Assembly: GCF_001420695.1 (NCBI RefSeq)
Contig: NZ_LJJB01000010.1
Location: forward strand, 1-64,000
Direction: 5' to 3'
DNA from: Brevibacillus choshinensis
GTDB taxonomy: Bacteria > Bacillota > Bacilli > Brevibacillales > Brevibacillaceae
Length of the DNA: 64,000 nucleotides
Below are positions 18,021-26,237 of this stretch, piece after piece. The stretch's first letter is position 1. Every line of letters starts with the position of its first letter. Below the pieces are notes generated by a model. The model saw only the letters and a program-made list of their open reading frames with translations, was not told where the DNA came from and did not search any database. Made by a program: the position numbers and the translations under genes.

Positions 18021-18059
18021 AAAAAACTGCCTGTACATTGGCTACAGGCAGTTTTTTTT
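18021..18059. terminator. Bidirectional terminator
   Basis: AACTGCCTGTA and TACAGGCAGTT arms, A-run left and T-run right, serving the micropeptide gene and spo0M. Confidence 0.85.
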
Positions 18060-18067
18060 GGTGCTTA

Positions 18068-18844
18068 TTAACGAATCTGTTTGCGGATCAGCTCTTCGAT
18101 AGAGTCAGCGATAACACTTGTCGGGCGCTTCAGATCATCCATATGCAAGCGGAAACGCACATAGCGTTCGTCCAGATTAAAAGCTTCTTCAAATGCTCCC
18201 AAGAAGCCACGTGCTCGTTTATCCAGCTCCATCAATACTTCCAGACTATCTTCTTGGAGGAAGAAGACCACTTCCAGCTCTTCCACTCGACTACGGTACG
18301 GACCTGTCGGGCGGAATTCAAATTCCTGCACAAACGGATGCGTTTTTCCCAAGTGACGATTGTACTCACAATCTACCTTGTACAATTGAAATCCGATCTG
18401 CTGCACTGCATCCAGTACTTTCCCCATCAAAGGATGTGGCCGTACTTCCATAAAATCAGAATCACCAGGGTCAATCGCATTTTTGATATCCAGTCCCGTC
18501 CGTAAGTAGACTGGCTGGCGCCCCATCGTCAACGGCGTCTCATAAGGGAGCTGGAAAGCGAACGGGAGCACCTTATGTTCCTTGGGCAGCAAGACGATTG
18601 GTTCTGTGAGGCGATGCTTAATCAGCGTGCACTCTTCTTTTACCTTGCTGTCATTCGTTTCCCGTTCATAATGGGTGATTACATACATATATATTTCGTC
18701 GATCTCCTGGGCCACGTCTCCTCCGGTAAGATGCACTTCACCAGATAGTTCATCCCCGGGTATAAGGGAATCCTGCTCCAATCGTGTATCCACTTGCGCA
18801 GAACCAATTCCCACGCTAGCCAACAGTTTTTTGAACATCGACAT
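18068..18844 (-). CDS. spo0M: Sporulation-control protein Spo0M
   Basis: A 258-residue arrestin-like (Spo0M/Vps26-fold) protein that in B. subtilis affects sporulation and the cytoskeleton. The N-terminus MSMFKKLLASVGIGSAQVDT, the repeated beta-strand pattern (LSGEVHLTGGDVAQEIDEIY) and the length are characteristic. AAAGGAGAG precedes the ATG. It lies downstream of ytrHI in the same direction with a 59-bp gap, forming a compact sporulation cluster. Confidence 0.92.
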   Translation of the reverse strand: MSMFKKLLASVGIGSAQVDTRLEQDSLIPGDELSGEVHLTGGDVAQEIDEIYMYVITHYERETNDSKVKEECTLIKHRLTEPIVLLPKEHKVLPFAFQLPYETPLTMGRQPVYLRTGLDIKNAIDPGDSDFMEVRPHPLMGKVLDAVQQIGFQLYKVDCEYNRHLGKTHPFVQEFEFRPTGPYRSRVEELEVVFFLQEDSLEVLMELDKRARGFLGAFEEAFNLDERYVRFRLHMDDLKRPTSVIADSIEELIRKQIR

Positions 18845-18903
18845 GTACTCACTCTCTCCTTTACGATGACCCTGTTGATCCTGTTAATCAGTCCACAGAG
18901 TGT

Positions 18904-19437
18904 TTATGTAGGAGTATACGGACGAAGAAATAGAAAGTTTCGCGCTACCTTTTTTAACACATCATCTTTTTTCACCTCAACCGATACGAACAAATGCAAG
19001 GTACGACCAATGACAACGGTCTTGACCCTGACCTCTACCATGGTTCGATCGGGGAGGACGTATTCGCGGCGTCGCAGCATCTCGTGCAGTACCTGGTGCA
19101 CCTCAGCAACCTGCTCGACTTTTTTCCCTTTCAATGAAGAGAGATCCTTTACCATCCATTCGACCACCTGTACCTCGATTGTAGGATGGGGCTTGGGATC
19201 GAGAACAGTGACGCGGACTTCTTCGATGCCGGTCGTCAGTTTTCTGCGCGATATATTCTGGCTTTTCTTCAGCTCCAGATTCTCTTCGTACAGCTTTTTA
19301 TTTTGAAACTCCAGACTCTGCTTTACTAGCATCATTTCTTCCATTTCCTTGCCGTACAAAAAGAGTACAACGGATCCACCCAAAAGAATACCGATGACCA
19401 AAATGGCAATATACCGCTTCCAATGCTGTCTACTCAT
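18904..19437 (-). CDS. ytrI: Sporulation membrane protein YtrI
   Basis: A 177-residue protein with one N-terminal membrane helix (about 8-28), then a coiled-coil stretch (30-60) and an alpha/beta C-terminal domain. YtrI is a sigma-E dependent protein needed for efficient sporulation in B. subtilis. The start at 19437 overlaps the ytrH stop as ATGA, which indicates translational coupling; an upstream in-frame start is rejected for that reason. The call rests on its place after ytrH and on the topology. Confidence 0.85.
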   Translation of the reverse strand: MSRQHWKRYIAILVIGILLGGSVVLFLYGKEMEEMMLVKQSLEFQNKKLYEENLELKKSQNISRRKLTTGIEEVRVTVLDPKPHPTIEVQVVEWMVKDLSSLKGKKVEQVAEVHQVLHEMLRRREYVLPDRTMVEVRVKTVVIGRTLHLFVSVEVKKDDVLKKVARNFLFLRPYTPT

Positions 19438-19745
19438 GACCGTACCTGTACCAGCCACTGCACACAGATCGTCCCGATGTGCGCTCCCAGAAAGGCAACG
19501 ACGATCATCACCAATTGCTTGAAGACTGGAGAGAAATTCCCCATCAATATCTTTTCAATCTGTAAAAAGGAATCAAACGTCCCCCCCAGTGCACCGACGA
19601 GTCCCCAAATCTTCAATTGATCTGCTAATTGGGCCATAGACAGGAGCGGTGGTTTGTCCGTTAGAAATGCTCCCAATCCACCCGAGAGCGACCCTCCCAC
19701 CACAATGCCGTACGCCACGAAAAATGTCAGAATGACTTGTGCCAT
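19434..19745 (-). CDS. ytrH: Sporulation membrane protein YtrH
   Basis: A 103-residue integral membrane protein with the YtrH signature AYGIVVGGSLSGGLGAFLTD at the N-terminus, FDSFLQIEKILMGNFSPVFK in the middle and a second helix to the C-terminus. In B. subtilis it is a mother-cell, sigma-E controlled gene whose product works with YtrI. Its stop overlaps the ytrI start by 4 bp. Confidence 0.92.
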   Translation of the reverse strand: MAQVILTFFVAYGIVVGGSLSGGLGAFLTDKPPLLSMAQLADQLKIWGLVGALGGTFDSFLQIEKILMGNFSPVFKQLVMIVVAFLGAHIGTICVQWLVQVRS

Positions 19746-19835
19746 ACCAAATCGATCCTCCCGACTACGAGAGTTTATTGTTTATCCCTACGCGGCTTGT
19801 CTGATTTTTATGTATCATGCCATCTTTAACGCCAC

Positions 19836-19869
19836 GAAAAAACAACGGCATGCCACATCGCATGCCGTC
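19836..19869 (-). terminator. Rho-independent terminator
   Basis: ACGGCATG (19845-19852) and CATGCCGT (19861-19868) with a minus-strand T-run; it ends the small two-gene unit 20210-19877. Confidence 0.75.
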
Positions 19870-19876
19870 TACTCAT

Positions 19877-20104
19877 TTATCGTCTTCTTTTCCTGCTCAG
19901 TCTTCTCAGTCTTCTTTCAATTCGGGGAGAATGCTGGACCATCTGATCCATAAATAAGTTGACCATGCTCGGATTGCTCAGAACTTGTTTGAACACATCC
20001 GGGTTCTCCCGAAACCATTGTTCATTGGCATTCACCCATGCCTTGAACCCTTTGTTGGACTTGTAGTATTTGTTTAAGCGTCGAACCGGTCGATACGCAC
20101 TCAT
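19877..20104 (-). CDS. Hypothetical small basic protein
   Basis: A 75-residue basic protein (MSAYRPVRRLNKYYKSNKGF at the start, Arg/Lys-rich RRLRRLSRKRRR at the end) with an amphipathic middle containing NPDVFKQVL and NPSMVNLFMDQMV. The ATG at 20104 has AAGGGA 10 bases upstream. It starts one base after the stop of a 34-residue membrane peptide gene, so the two are coupled. Family not recognised. Its neighbours suggest a sporulation or envelope role, which is inference. Confidence 0.65.
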   Translation of the reverse strand: MSAYRPVRRLNKYYKSNKGFKAWVNANEQWFRENPDVFKQVLSNPSMVNLFMDQMVQHSPRIERRLRRLSRKRRR

Positions 20105-20105
20105 C

Positions 20106-20210
20106 TCAATCAATCCCTTCATCAAAGAATATAGAGAGGAGGAAGATGATCAGCACGATCCAGATCACCACTTCAAAACCGTCTTGGTTAAAAAAACCAT
20201 TCAAGTCCAT
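20106..20210 (-). CDS. Membrane micropeptide, 34 residues
   Basis: Reads MDLNGFFNQDGFEVVIWIVL then IIFLLSIFFDEGID. It has a polar head, one transmembrane helix (about 13-29) and an acidic tail. AAAGG with a G-run directly precedes the ATG. Its stop (20106-20108) is followed after one base by the next ATG, so translation is coupled. The layout (polar head, VLII-FLL helix) resembles YjcZ-like and other spore micropeptides, but I cannot assign a family. The plus-strand frame on the opposite side has no ribosome binding site. Confidence 0.6.
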   Translation of the reverse strand: MDLNGFFNQDGFEVVIWIVLIIFLLSIFFDEGID

Positions 20211-20412
20211 CCCCCCCTTTGATTTGCCACGCCCCTTGCCAATCAGGCGTACCGCCCATGGTGCCCTTCTTTATAGTAATATGTGGCAGGAGAATCGTTG
20301 GATTGGACCATCGCCTGCTGACTCTCATTTTCCGCTCCTGCCCAATTGGGTGCATAGATCCACTCGTCTTTCACTCATACTAATCCCGAGATGAACAAAA
20401 GAGGAGACGATT

Positions 20413-21660
20413 ATGGCAACCTCGACAGGTTCACTATGGCGCAACAAACCGTATCTATTGCTTTTGCTACTCGTTTTTTTCATGCACCTAGCCTCTTATC
20501 TGGTCATCCCTGTCTTTCCTATTTTTCTGGAAAAGGCGCGTACACTCTCACTCTCCCAAGTAGGGTTAGTGTTAGGAGCGGGCAGCATCACCTATCAGAT
20601 CGGCAGCTTGCTTGGAGGTCCGATGTCCGACCGCTTCGGCAGGCGTAGCATCATCACGATTGGAGCCGTCCTACAAGGTAGTGCCATGCTGGGGTATCAT
20701 TACGCTTTCACGTATTGGTTTTTTCTCTTGTTTTCGGGAGTCAATGGGCTTGGGCTCGGCTTGCTTGCCCCCACGATCAAAGCCATGATTGCTGATGAAG
20801 TCCATTCTGACCAACGAACGGCTGCTTTTTCGTGGCGTGGGATCCTCGCACATTCTGGCATAATCGTGGCAGGCATCGTCATCGCATGGATGACTTCGCT
20901 CGGACAACAGCCATTCTTACTGGCGGCACTCGTTTTTGGCTCACTGGCCGCGCTCACCCGATTCAGCCTGCCCGATGATCGCTGTGTCGGACCCGACTGT
21001 CAGCGAACACCGCTCTCGGAGTACAAGAATATCTTGACCCACCGCAGCTTTCTGTTGTTTTCCCTGATTACCCTGTTGATTTGGGCGCTCTACGCTCAAT
21101 TCGCCCTAATCCTGCCACTCCGAGGTGAGCATGTACTCCATTCCGCCACGATGATAGGACTGATTTGGACGATTAATTCCATAAGCGTCGTATTGTTGCA
21201 GGGGGGGATTTCCCGCTTCGTCCTGCAACGGATTAATCCTTATCTGTCACTCGCTATTGGCACGACACTTCTGGGGACGGGGCTGACCGTGATGGGCTGG
21301 GCAGAGCAATTCCTTACGTTGAGTGGTGCCGCCATCTTGTTCGTTCTGGGAGAAATGCTATTTATGCCTGTACAAGACAGTCTTGTTACCCATTTCGCTA
21401 AAGAGGACTGGCTTGGTGCGTATTTCGGTTTCTCCAACTTTGTCTCAGGGATCGGAACAGCTATTGGTACAAGTCTCGGTGGACTTATGGTGGAAAAGCT
21501 GGGGGGTGTAGGCAGCCCAAATCCTTGGATCGCGTACGGTGTGATTACTTTGTTCGTTACAGCCATTCTCGGCTTGTTCGCCATTTACGCGATGGCACGC
21601 TACAAACAAGATGCTCAAAACAAATTGCCCGGTACGGGGAAAAAGGAGGGAGCCAGGTGA
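20413..21660 (+). CDS. MFS transporter (multidrug-type, DHA1-like)
   Basis: A 415-residue twelve-helix transporter. The cytoplasmic loop after helix 2 reads GGPMSDRFGRRSIITIGA, the canonical MFS motif A, and helix 5 has a Gly-rich motif-C-like stretch. The C-terminus is Lys-rich and overlaps the next small frame. The substrate is unknown; drug or metabolite export is typical of this group. Confidence 0.85.
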   Translation: MATSTGSLWRNKPYLLLLLLVFFMHLASYLVIPVFPIFLEKARTLSLSQVGLVLGAGSITYQIGSLLGGPMSDRFGRRSIITIGAVLQGSAMLGYHYAFTYWFFLLFSGVNGLGLGLLAPTIKAMIADEVHSDQRTAAFSWRGILAHSGIIVAGIVIAWMTSLGQQPFLLAALVFGSLAALTRFSLPDDRCVGPDCQRTPLSEYKNILTHRSFLLFSLITLLIWALYAQFALILPLRGEHVLHSATMIGLIWTINSISVVLLQGGISRFVLQRINPYLSLAIGTTLLGTGLTVMGWAEQFLTLSGAAILFVLGEMLFMPVQDSLVTHFAKEDWLGAYFGFSNFVSGIGTAIGTSLGGLMVEKLGGVGSPNPWIAYGVITLFVTAILGLFAIYAMARYKQDAQNKLPGTGKKEGAR

Positions 21661-21797
21661 GAAAAGATGGACAAATACAACAGCCAAAAACAGGGGAGTC
21701 AAAGAGGTTGCCTTTGTCCTCCTTGTTGATTCATTTAGAGGATATGGCTAGCATACGTCATCAACCAAGACAGGCAAAATCCAGCTGGGATTCATAG
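21657..21797 (+). CDS. Possible small coupled protein, 46 residues
   Basis: A GTG start overlaps the MFS stop (GTGA), with GGAGGG 6 bases before it. The peptide is polar and ends IHLEDMASIRHQPRQAKSSW plus DS. The overlap and ribosome binding site argue for translation; the lack of a known family argues for caution. Confidence 0.4.
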   Translation: MRKDGQIQQPKTGESKRLPLSSLLIHLEDMASIRHQPRQAKSSWDS

Positions 21798-21818
21798 CTG
21801 TCAGGAAAGGAGACTTCA

Positions 21819-21953
21819 ATGAACAAGCAGAAACAGCAAGCTTCATCCTCTGATCAAAATGCCGAGCGAAATCGCCAACCAGATGAAGTAAAAAACGATG
21901 CACCTGGCTATGGCGATAAAAAACTGGAAGGTCCTAATCGCCCTTCCACCTAA
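21819..21953 (+). CDS. Small hydrophilic protein, possibly spore-associated, 44 residues
   Basis: ATG with GGAAAGGAG upstream; the product is Gln/Asn/Asp-rich (MNKQKQQASSSDQNAERNRQ...) and ends KKLEGPNRPST. Small, charged, cysteine-free proteins of this kind are common among minor acid-soluble spore proteins, but I cannot match a named family. It ends just before a clear terminator, which supports a real transcription unit. Confidence 0.5.
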   Translation: MNKQKQQASSSDQNAERNRQPDEVKNDAPGYGDKKLEGPNRPST

Positions 21954-21962
21954 AATGAGATC

Positions 21963-21996
21963 GGGAGTATTCGCCTTTGCGAGTGCTCCTTTTTTA
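21963..21996 (+). terminator. Rho-independent terminator
   Basis: GGAGTATTCGC pairs imperfectly with GCGAGTGCTCC and is followed by TTTTTT. Confidence 0.75.
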
Positions 21997-22044
21997 TCAT
22001 CCATGCAAGGAACGTTTAATTTTCGACAATATTCGGATATTTTC

Positions 22045-22073
22045 TTGAACGTTATGTTGAGATCGCCTATTAT
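22045..22073 (+). promoter_or_regulatory. Sigma-A promoter of the HD-GYP gene
   Basis: TTGAAC (22045-22050), 17-bp spacer, TATTAT (22068-22073). The -10 covers an in-frame ATG at 22072, which therefore cannot be the start codon. Confidence 0.65.
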
Positions 22074-22113
22074 GAAAGAACACAATACCAATATTCGGAA
22101 AGGACGTAGAGCC

Positions 22114-23478
22114 TTGCCTCTCAAATCAACGACCAAATCTCATCTCTATCCTTTATTCCTCGTGCTTCTACCCGTTATTTTTTCAGTGGTCGTTGTCATC
22201 GGGTATTCACAGGCGAAGCTGCTCTATTTTCAATCAGGCGTACACGCGATGGACAGGCAACTGAACACCGTAACGCAAATTCTTTCGCTTTTTAACAGTC
22301 AGGTGAAGGACGAAATCCTCAGCTATACGGAAGCCGAAAATCAAATCAGAGACATGATGGTAGGTCCCAAACAGCCTGATCAGACCCGTGACCGCTCTCA
22401 AGTCAAACTGACACTCGCCCAAGGTGATGAACTGTTCGCCTTCAACTCGCAAGGCTCCTTGACCGTACACAGCTCCCTCGAAGGGCAAAACATGTACAAC
22501 CTTCCGGGTGAACGTTATTTGGTCAAGCAAACATTAAACGAAGGAAAAACAGTCAGTACATATCAGTGGACACAGCCTGGTGACTCCTCCAGCATCGAAA
22601 AAATTGCGGTCGTCCGCTACTTCCCTCAGTGGGACTGGTACATTTGTCTCGTCTCCCCCGAGGATGAATTTTACGAGCAATTCAGTAAGGTCAAAGTGTT
22701 CCTCATCATCCTTGTCGCTGTGAGCTACCTCATCGCTGCCATCTTGTTTACTCTCACGTACCGGAAGGAAAAAGCGCTACTCTCCTCCACCTTGCGCGGA
22801 GAACAGCTTGCCGAAGTCAATCAGAGTATCCTCAAATCGCTCGCAGTCGCATTGGAAGAACGCGATGCATATACGTCTGGTCACTCTCAGCGAGTGGCCT
22901 ATTACATGCGCGTCATCGGAAAGCAAATGGAACTGGATGAGCGAACGCTCGACTTGATGTATACGGGCGGATTACTCCATGACATTGGCAAAATTGGCAT
23001 CGAAGACAGCATCCTGCTCAAGCCGGGTAGACTGACAGAGGAAGAATTCCACAGCATCAAATCACATCCGGTTCGTGGCGAGGCCCTCCTCAGAAAGCTA
23101 TATGCCCAAGTGGACAAAAAGGATGCTGCGAGTATTCGATCCATCCTGGCAATCACCCGTCACCATCATGAACGCTTTGATGGCAAAGGCTATCCCGATC
23201 AGCTCCAAGAGGATGACATCCCGATCATCGCCCGGGTAACGGCCGTAGCCGATTCCTTTGATGCCATGACCTCCTCTCGTGCGTACAGAAAAGGACTTTC
23301 GTTTTCCAAAGCTTGCGACGAGATCATTCGTAATTCTGGCACTCAGTTTTGCCCTAGAGTGGTAGACGCCTTTTTCAAGAGCATCACTGAGGAAACATTT
23401 CACTATGCTCATCAAATTTCGCGGGCTAATGAGCTGCTCGATCCACTCGTAGCCGAACAGCGCGTTTTTCCAGCCTAA
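22114..23478 (+). CDS. HD-GYP domain protein, probable c-di-GMP phosphodiesterase
   Basis: A 454-residue membrane protein. A first helix (about 14-34), an extracytoplasmic sensor region and a second helix (about 203-225) lead to a C-terminal HD-GYP domain. The HD pair is His289-Asp290 in LLHDIGKIG, and HHHERFDGKGYP follows near 350, so metal and catalytic residues are intact. TTG at 22114 is chosen because GGAAAGGA lies 8 bases upstream and the promoter excludes earlier starts. It probably degrades c-di-GMP and so opposes the diguanylate cyclase encoded at 34326. Confidence 0.87.
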   Translation: MPLKSTTKSHLYPLFLVLLPVIFSVVVVIGYSQAKLLYFQSGVHAMDRQLNTVTQILSLFNSQVKDEILSYTEAENQIRDMMVGPKQPDQTRDRSQVKLTLAQGDELFAFNSQGSLTVHSSLEGQNMYNLPGERYLVKQTLNEGKTVSTYQWTQPGDSSSIEKIAVVRYFPQWDWYICLVSPEDEFYEQFSKVKVFLIILVAVSYLIAAILFTLTYRKEKALLSSTLRGEQLAEVNQSILKSLAVALEERDAYTSGHSQRVAYYMRVIGKQMELDERTLDLMYTGGLLHDIGKIGIEDSILLKPGRLTEEEFHSIKSHPVRGEALLRKLYAQVDKKDAASIRSILAITRHHHERFDGKGYPDQLQEDDIPIIARVTAVADSFDAMTSSRAYRKGLSFSKACDEIIRNSGTQFCPRVVDAFFKSITEETFHYAHQISRANELLDPLVAEQRVFPA

Positions 23479-23511
23479 AACGACGATTGATGAAAGAACT
23501 CCCTGCAAAAC

Positions 23512-23555
23512 AAAAAGCCATGTACTCCAGGAAAGCGGAGCTGCATGGCTTTTTG
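23512..23555. terminator. Bidirectional terminator
   Basis: AAAAAGCCATG and CATGGCTTTTT arms around a 20-base loop containing a further small stem. Confidence 0.8.
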
Positions 23556-23565
23556 CCTATTCTTG

Positions 23566-24075
23566 TTACGAAATCGGTACGAGCTTGTAGGGCAAGGAAA
23601 ACGAATCGAGTCTGGCTAAAAACTTGTCAGTCGCTTGATCGTCAGGGGCAATCAGTTGCAAATAACGAGTGAAGTAAAACACGATCCGGTCCTCTTCCCC
23701 TTCTTTTAACCGATAGTGAGCCAGTGTCGCAATATCCTTGAGGTTGTAGAAATACTCGTAACGCTCCTCAGTCAACGGTGCGTGGAAAGTACGGCTGACC
23801 ACAACTCCATTGCTCCGTGTTTCGCGACTGTTCTCTTTGTTCGCTCCCATAAAGCGGAGAAGCTCCCCTGCTCGCTTTGCTCCTATTTTTTCGGCAAGCA
23901 TCCCATCATTGTACTCAATCTCTACATCACTCAAGCGTTCTTGGACGGACTCGAGCATCGCCATCAAGACTTTGCGCACAGCCAGGTTTTCCGTCGCAAA
24001 CTGGTTGTCAAACACATTGAATTCAAAGGATGTGGCTTGTTCTAGACGCCTGGTATAAAAAGTGATCGCGTTCAT
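23566..24075 (-). CDS. Hypothetical protein
   Basis: A 169-residue soluble alpha/beta protein, with no membrane segment, signal or motif that I recognise. It has a helical middle (AVRKVLMAMLESVQERLSD) and a C-terminal part rich in aromatic residues (YEYFYNLKDIATLAHYRLK). It starts downstream of the M42 peptidase gene in the same direction with a 21-bp gap, so the two may be cotranscribed. Function unknown. Confidence 0.6.
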   Translation of the reverse strand: MNAITFYTRRLEQATSFEFNVFDNQFATENLAVRKVLMAMLESVQERLSDVEIEYNDGMLAEKIGAKRAGELLRFMGANKENSRETRSNGVVVSRTFHAPLTEERYEYFYNLKDIATLAHYRLKEGEEDRIVFYFTRYLQLIAPDDQATDKFLARLDSFSLPYKLVPIS

Positions 24076-24096
24076 AGCGCCACCTCCACTTCATTG

Positions 24097-25176
24097 TTAT
24101 CGCGGCAGGATGGACTCCCATGTCTTACGGTCCAGCTTGCGGACTAGAGAGAACAAGAGACGTTTTGCCGCTTCGTAGTCTGCTGTATCGATGATCGATG
24201 CATGACTGTGAATGTATCGGGATGGAATACCAATCACAGCAGAGGGCACACCTTTTCCGTGGTTTTGAACGACACCTGCGTCCGTACCCCCTTTAGCTAC
24301 ATAGATCTGATACGGAATCTTTTCCTCTTCACAGGTAGAAATCAACAGCTCTCGGAGACCGACAGGCATGACGTACAACGGATCGTAAATGCGCATCAGA
24401 AGTCCGCCACCTAGTTTGCCTCCTTCTTCTCGAACGCCTGGAATATCACCAGCTGGGCTCGCATCTACGGCCAAGAAGAGATCAGGTTGAATCAAATCTG
24501 CTGCCGTTTTGGCTCCACGCGCTCCGGACAGCTCTTCTTGTACAGTTGCCCCGACATAGACGACATTAGGGTGCCCAGGGCGCTCATGCAGATCCTTTGC
24601 CAGCTCGACAGCCAGGCTGCATCCGTAGCGGTTATCCCAGGCCTTTGCCATGATGCGGCGAGGATTTGCCATCACTTGGAACGGACAAATCGGCAAAATC
24701 GGCTGACCTGGACGAATTCCCAGACGCTCTGCTTCGTCACGCGTATCCACTCCGATGTCGATGTACATGTTGCGGACATCCATAGGGCGATTGCGCTGAT
24801 CATCACTGAGTACGTGCGGAGGAATGGAACTGATGACACCTTCGATTACACCTTGACTTGTTATAATCTGCACTCGTTGCGCCAAAAGCACTTGCCCCCA
24901 CCATCCGCCGAGCGTTTGAAAGGAGATAAACCCTTTTTCCGAGATACGTGTGACCATAAAGCCCACTTCATCCATATGTCCCGCTACCATGATCCGCGGT
25001 CCCGTTTCATCCCCGCGCATGACACCAAACATGCTCCCGAGATTGTCATAGACCAGTTCACTTGTATACTTGCTTATGTATTCCCGCATGATATCGCGTA
25101 CCGGACCTTCAAAGCCTGGTGCACCAGGTGCTTCGGTCAAACGTTTCCACAACTCGAGCTGAAACTCATTATCCAT
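24097..25176 (-). CDS. M42-family aminopeptidase / endoglucanase-like peptidase
   Basis: A 359-residue dinuclear-metal exopeptidase of the M42 family. Visible motifs are GHMDEVGFMV (first metal His and Asp), AWDNRYGC (bridging Asp), TVQEELSGARGA (catalytic Glu and metal Glu), AVDAS (metal Asp) and the C-terminal SRYIHSHAS His. GAGGAGG lies about 10 bases before ATG 25176; the open frame upstream is not protein-like. It trims peptides in the cytoplasm and resembles B. subtilis YtoP. Confidence 0.92.
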   Translation of the reverse strand: MDNEFQLELWKRLTEAPGAPGFEGPVRDIMREYISKYTSELVYDNLGSMFGVMRGDETGPRIMVAGHMDEVGFMVTRISEKGFISFQTLGGWWGQVLLAQRVQIITSQGVIEGVISSIPPHVLSDDQRNRPMDVRNMYIDIGVDTRDEAERLGIRPGQPILPICPFQVMANPRRIMAKAWDNRYGCSLAVELAKDLHERPGHPNVVYVGATVQEELSGARGAKTAADLIQPDLFLAVDASPAGDIPGVREEGGKLGGGLLMRIYDPLYVMPVGLRELLISTCEEEKIPYQIYVAKGGTDAGVVQNHGKGVPSAVIGIPSRYIHSHASIIDTADYEAAKRLLFSLVRKLDRKTWESILPR

Positions 25177-25326
25177 TCCAGTCGTGCCTCCTCTATGTAC
25201 AGCCAATAATTTTCTACGTACTCTATTATCAGCGAGGGCGCAGAGGGATGCAACCGATCTGTAGCAGGAATACGCATTCGTTTCCCGAATGCTTTTACGT
25301 GTACACATTGTTTGGGAGGAAAAAAC

Positions 25327-26166
25327 ATGTCCATTACCTTTCGCAAATTAACCGAGCCTACTGAGCTGCAGCAAGTCGAAGCCTTAGAAGGCGACGTCTG
25401 GAATACGGAAGAAGTCATTCCCTATCATATGACCATTACGATCGCCAAATTTGGCGGTCTCTTTATGGGAGCTTTCGATGATGACAAGATGATTGGCTTT
25501 CTCTATAGTTTTCCTGGCTATACCCGCGGAGAGCCTCACCTCTGCTCACACATGCTCGGCTTTTTGCCTGCCTACCGCAAGCAAGGGCTGGGCGTGAAAA
25601 TGAAGTGGCTACAGCGTGAGGAAGCATTGGCCATGGGGCATACGAAGATTACGTGGACGTACGATCCTCTAGAAACGGTAAACGGCATTCTCAATATCGT
25701 CAAACTAGGAGGAATCGTCCGCTCTTATCTTCCTGACTGCTATGGAGAGCTCGACGATGAATTCAACCGTGGACTTCCAACGGACCGCTTCCTCGTCGAA
25801 TGGTTTCTAGAGAGTCATCGCGTAGAACGCCTTCACGATGGAAGTGTCCAAGTTCCTGATGAAGTGAAGGATGCTCCTGAGGTGCTCACCTACGAAATGA
25901 TCGATGAACTACCACGCCCACTCGGCATGCGACTCGATCTGCAGGATCCCGTCTTGTCGCTCCCGGTCCCTGCCCATTTCCAGGAGGTCAAACGACGAGA
26001 CATGGATACCGCAATAGCCTGGCGCAAAATGACAAGCGAGCTGTTTCAGTCTTACATGGAAAAGGGCTATACAGTGACGTACATCGTCCGTGATCAGGAT
26101 GTCGTCCGTTACGTGCTCGACAAGCAGCCGCTCCCTGCGATCCTGAACGCCTCTTCCCGCGGGTAA
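25327..26166 (+). CDS. GNAT-family N-acetyltransferase (COG3375-like)
   Basis: A 279-residue protein with one GNAT domain in the first 150 residues: MLGFLPAYRKQGLGVKMKWL is the acetyl-CoA pyrophosphate-binding loop (R/Q-x-x-G-x-G/A). The second half is specific to this subfamily. GGGAGGA precedes ATG 25327. The substrate is unknown. It is divergent from the M42 peptidase gene. Confidence 0.82.
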   Translation: MSITFRKLTEPTELQQVEALEGDVWNTEEVIPYHMTITIAKFGGLFMGAFDDDKMIGFLYSFPGYTRGEPHLCSHMLGFLPAYRKQGLGVKMKWLQREEALAMGHTKITWTYDPLETVNGILNIVKLGGIVRSYLPDCYGELDDEFNRGLPTDRFLVEWFLESHRVERLHDGSVQVPDEVKDAPEVLTYEMIDELPRPLGMRLDLQDPVLSLPVPAHFQEVKRRDMDTAIAWRKMTSELFQSYMEKGYTVTYIVRDQDVVRYVLDKQPLPAILNASSRG

Positions 26167-26237
26167 GAGCGAAATGCCTGAGGCTTGTGGTACAATGGGT
26201 GTTGGCCTACCCTATATAAAAAGGACGAGAAAAATAC

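Noticed and set aside
20146-20394. 82-codon plus-strand frame
   Set aside because: It is antisense to the 34-residue membrane peptide gene with its own ribosome binding site; this frame has none.
21898-22113. Upstream extension of the HD-GYP gene
   Set aside because: It contains a terminator and the gene's own promoter; TTG 22114 has the ribosome binding site.
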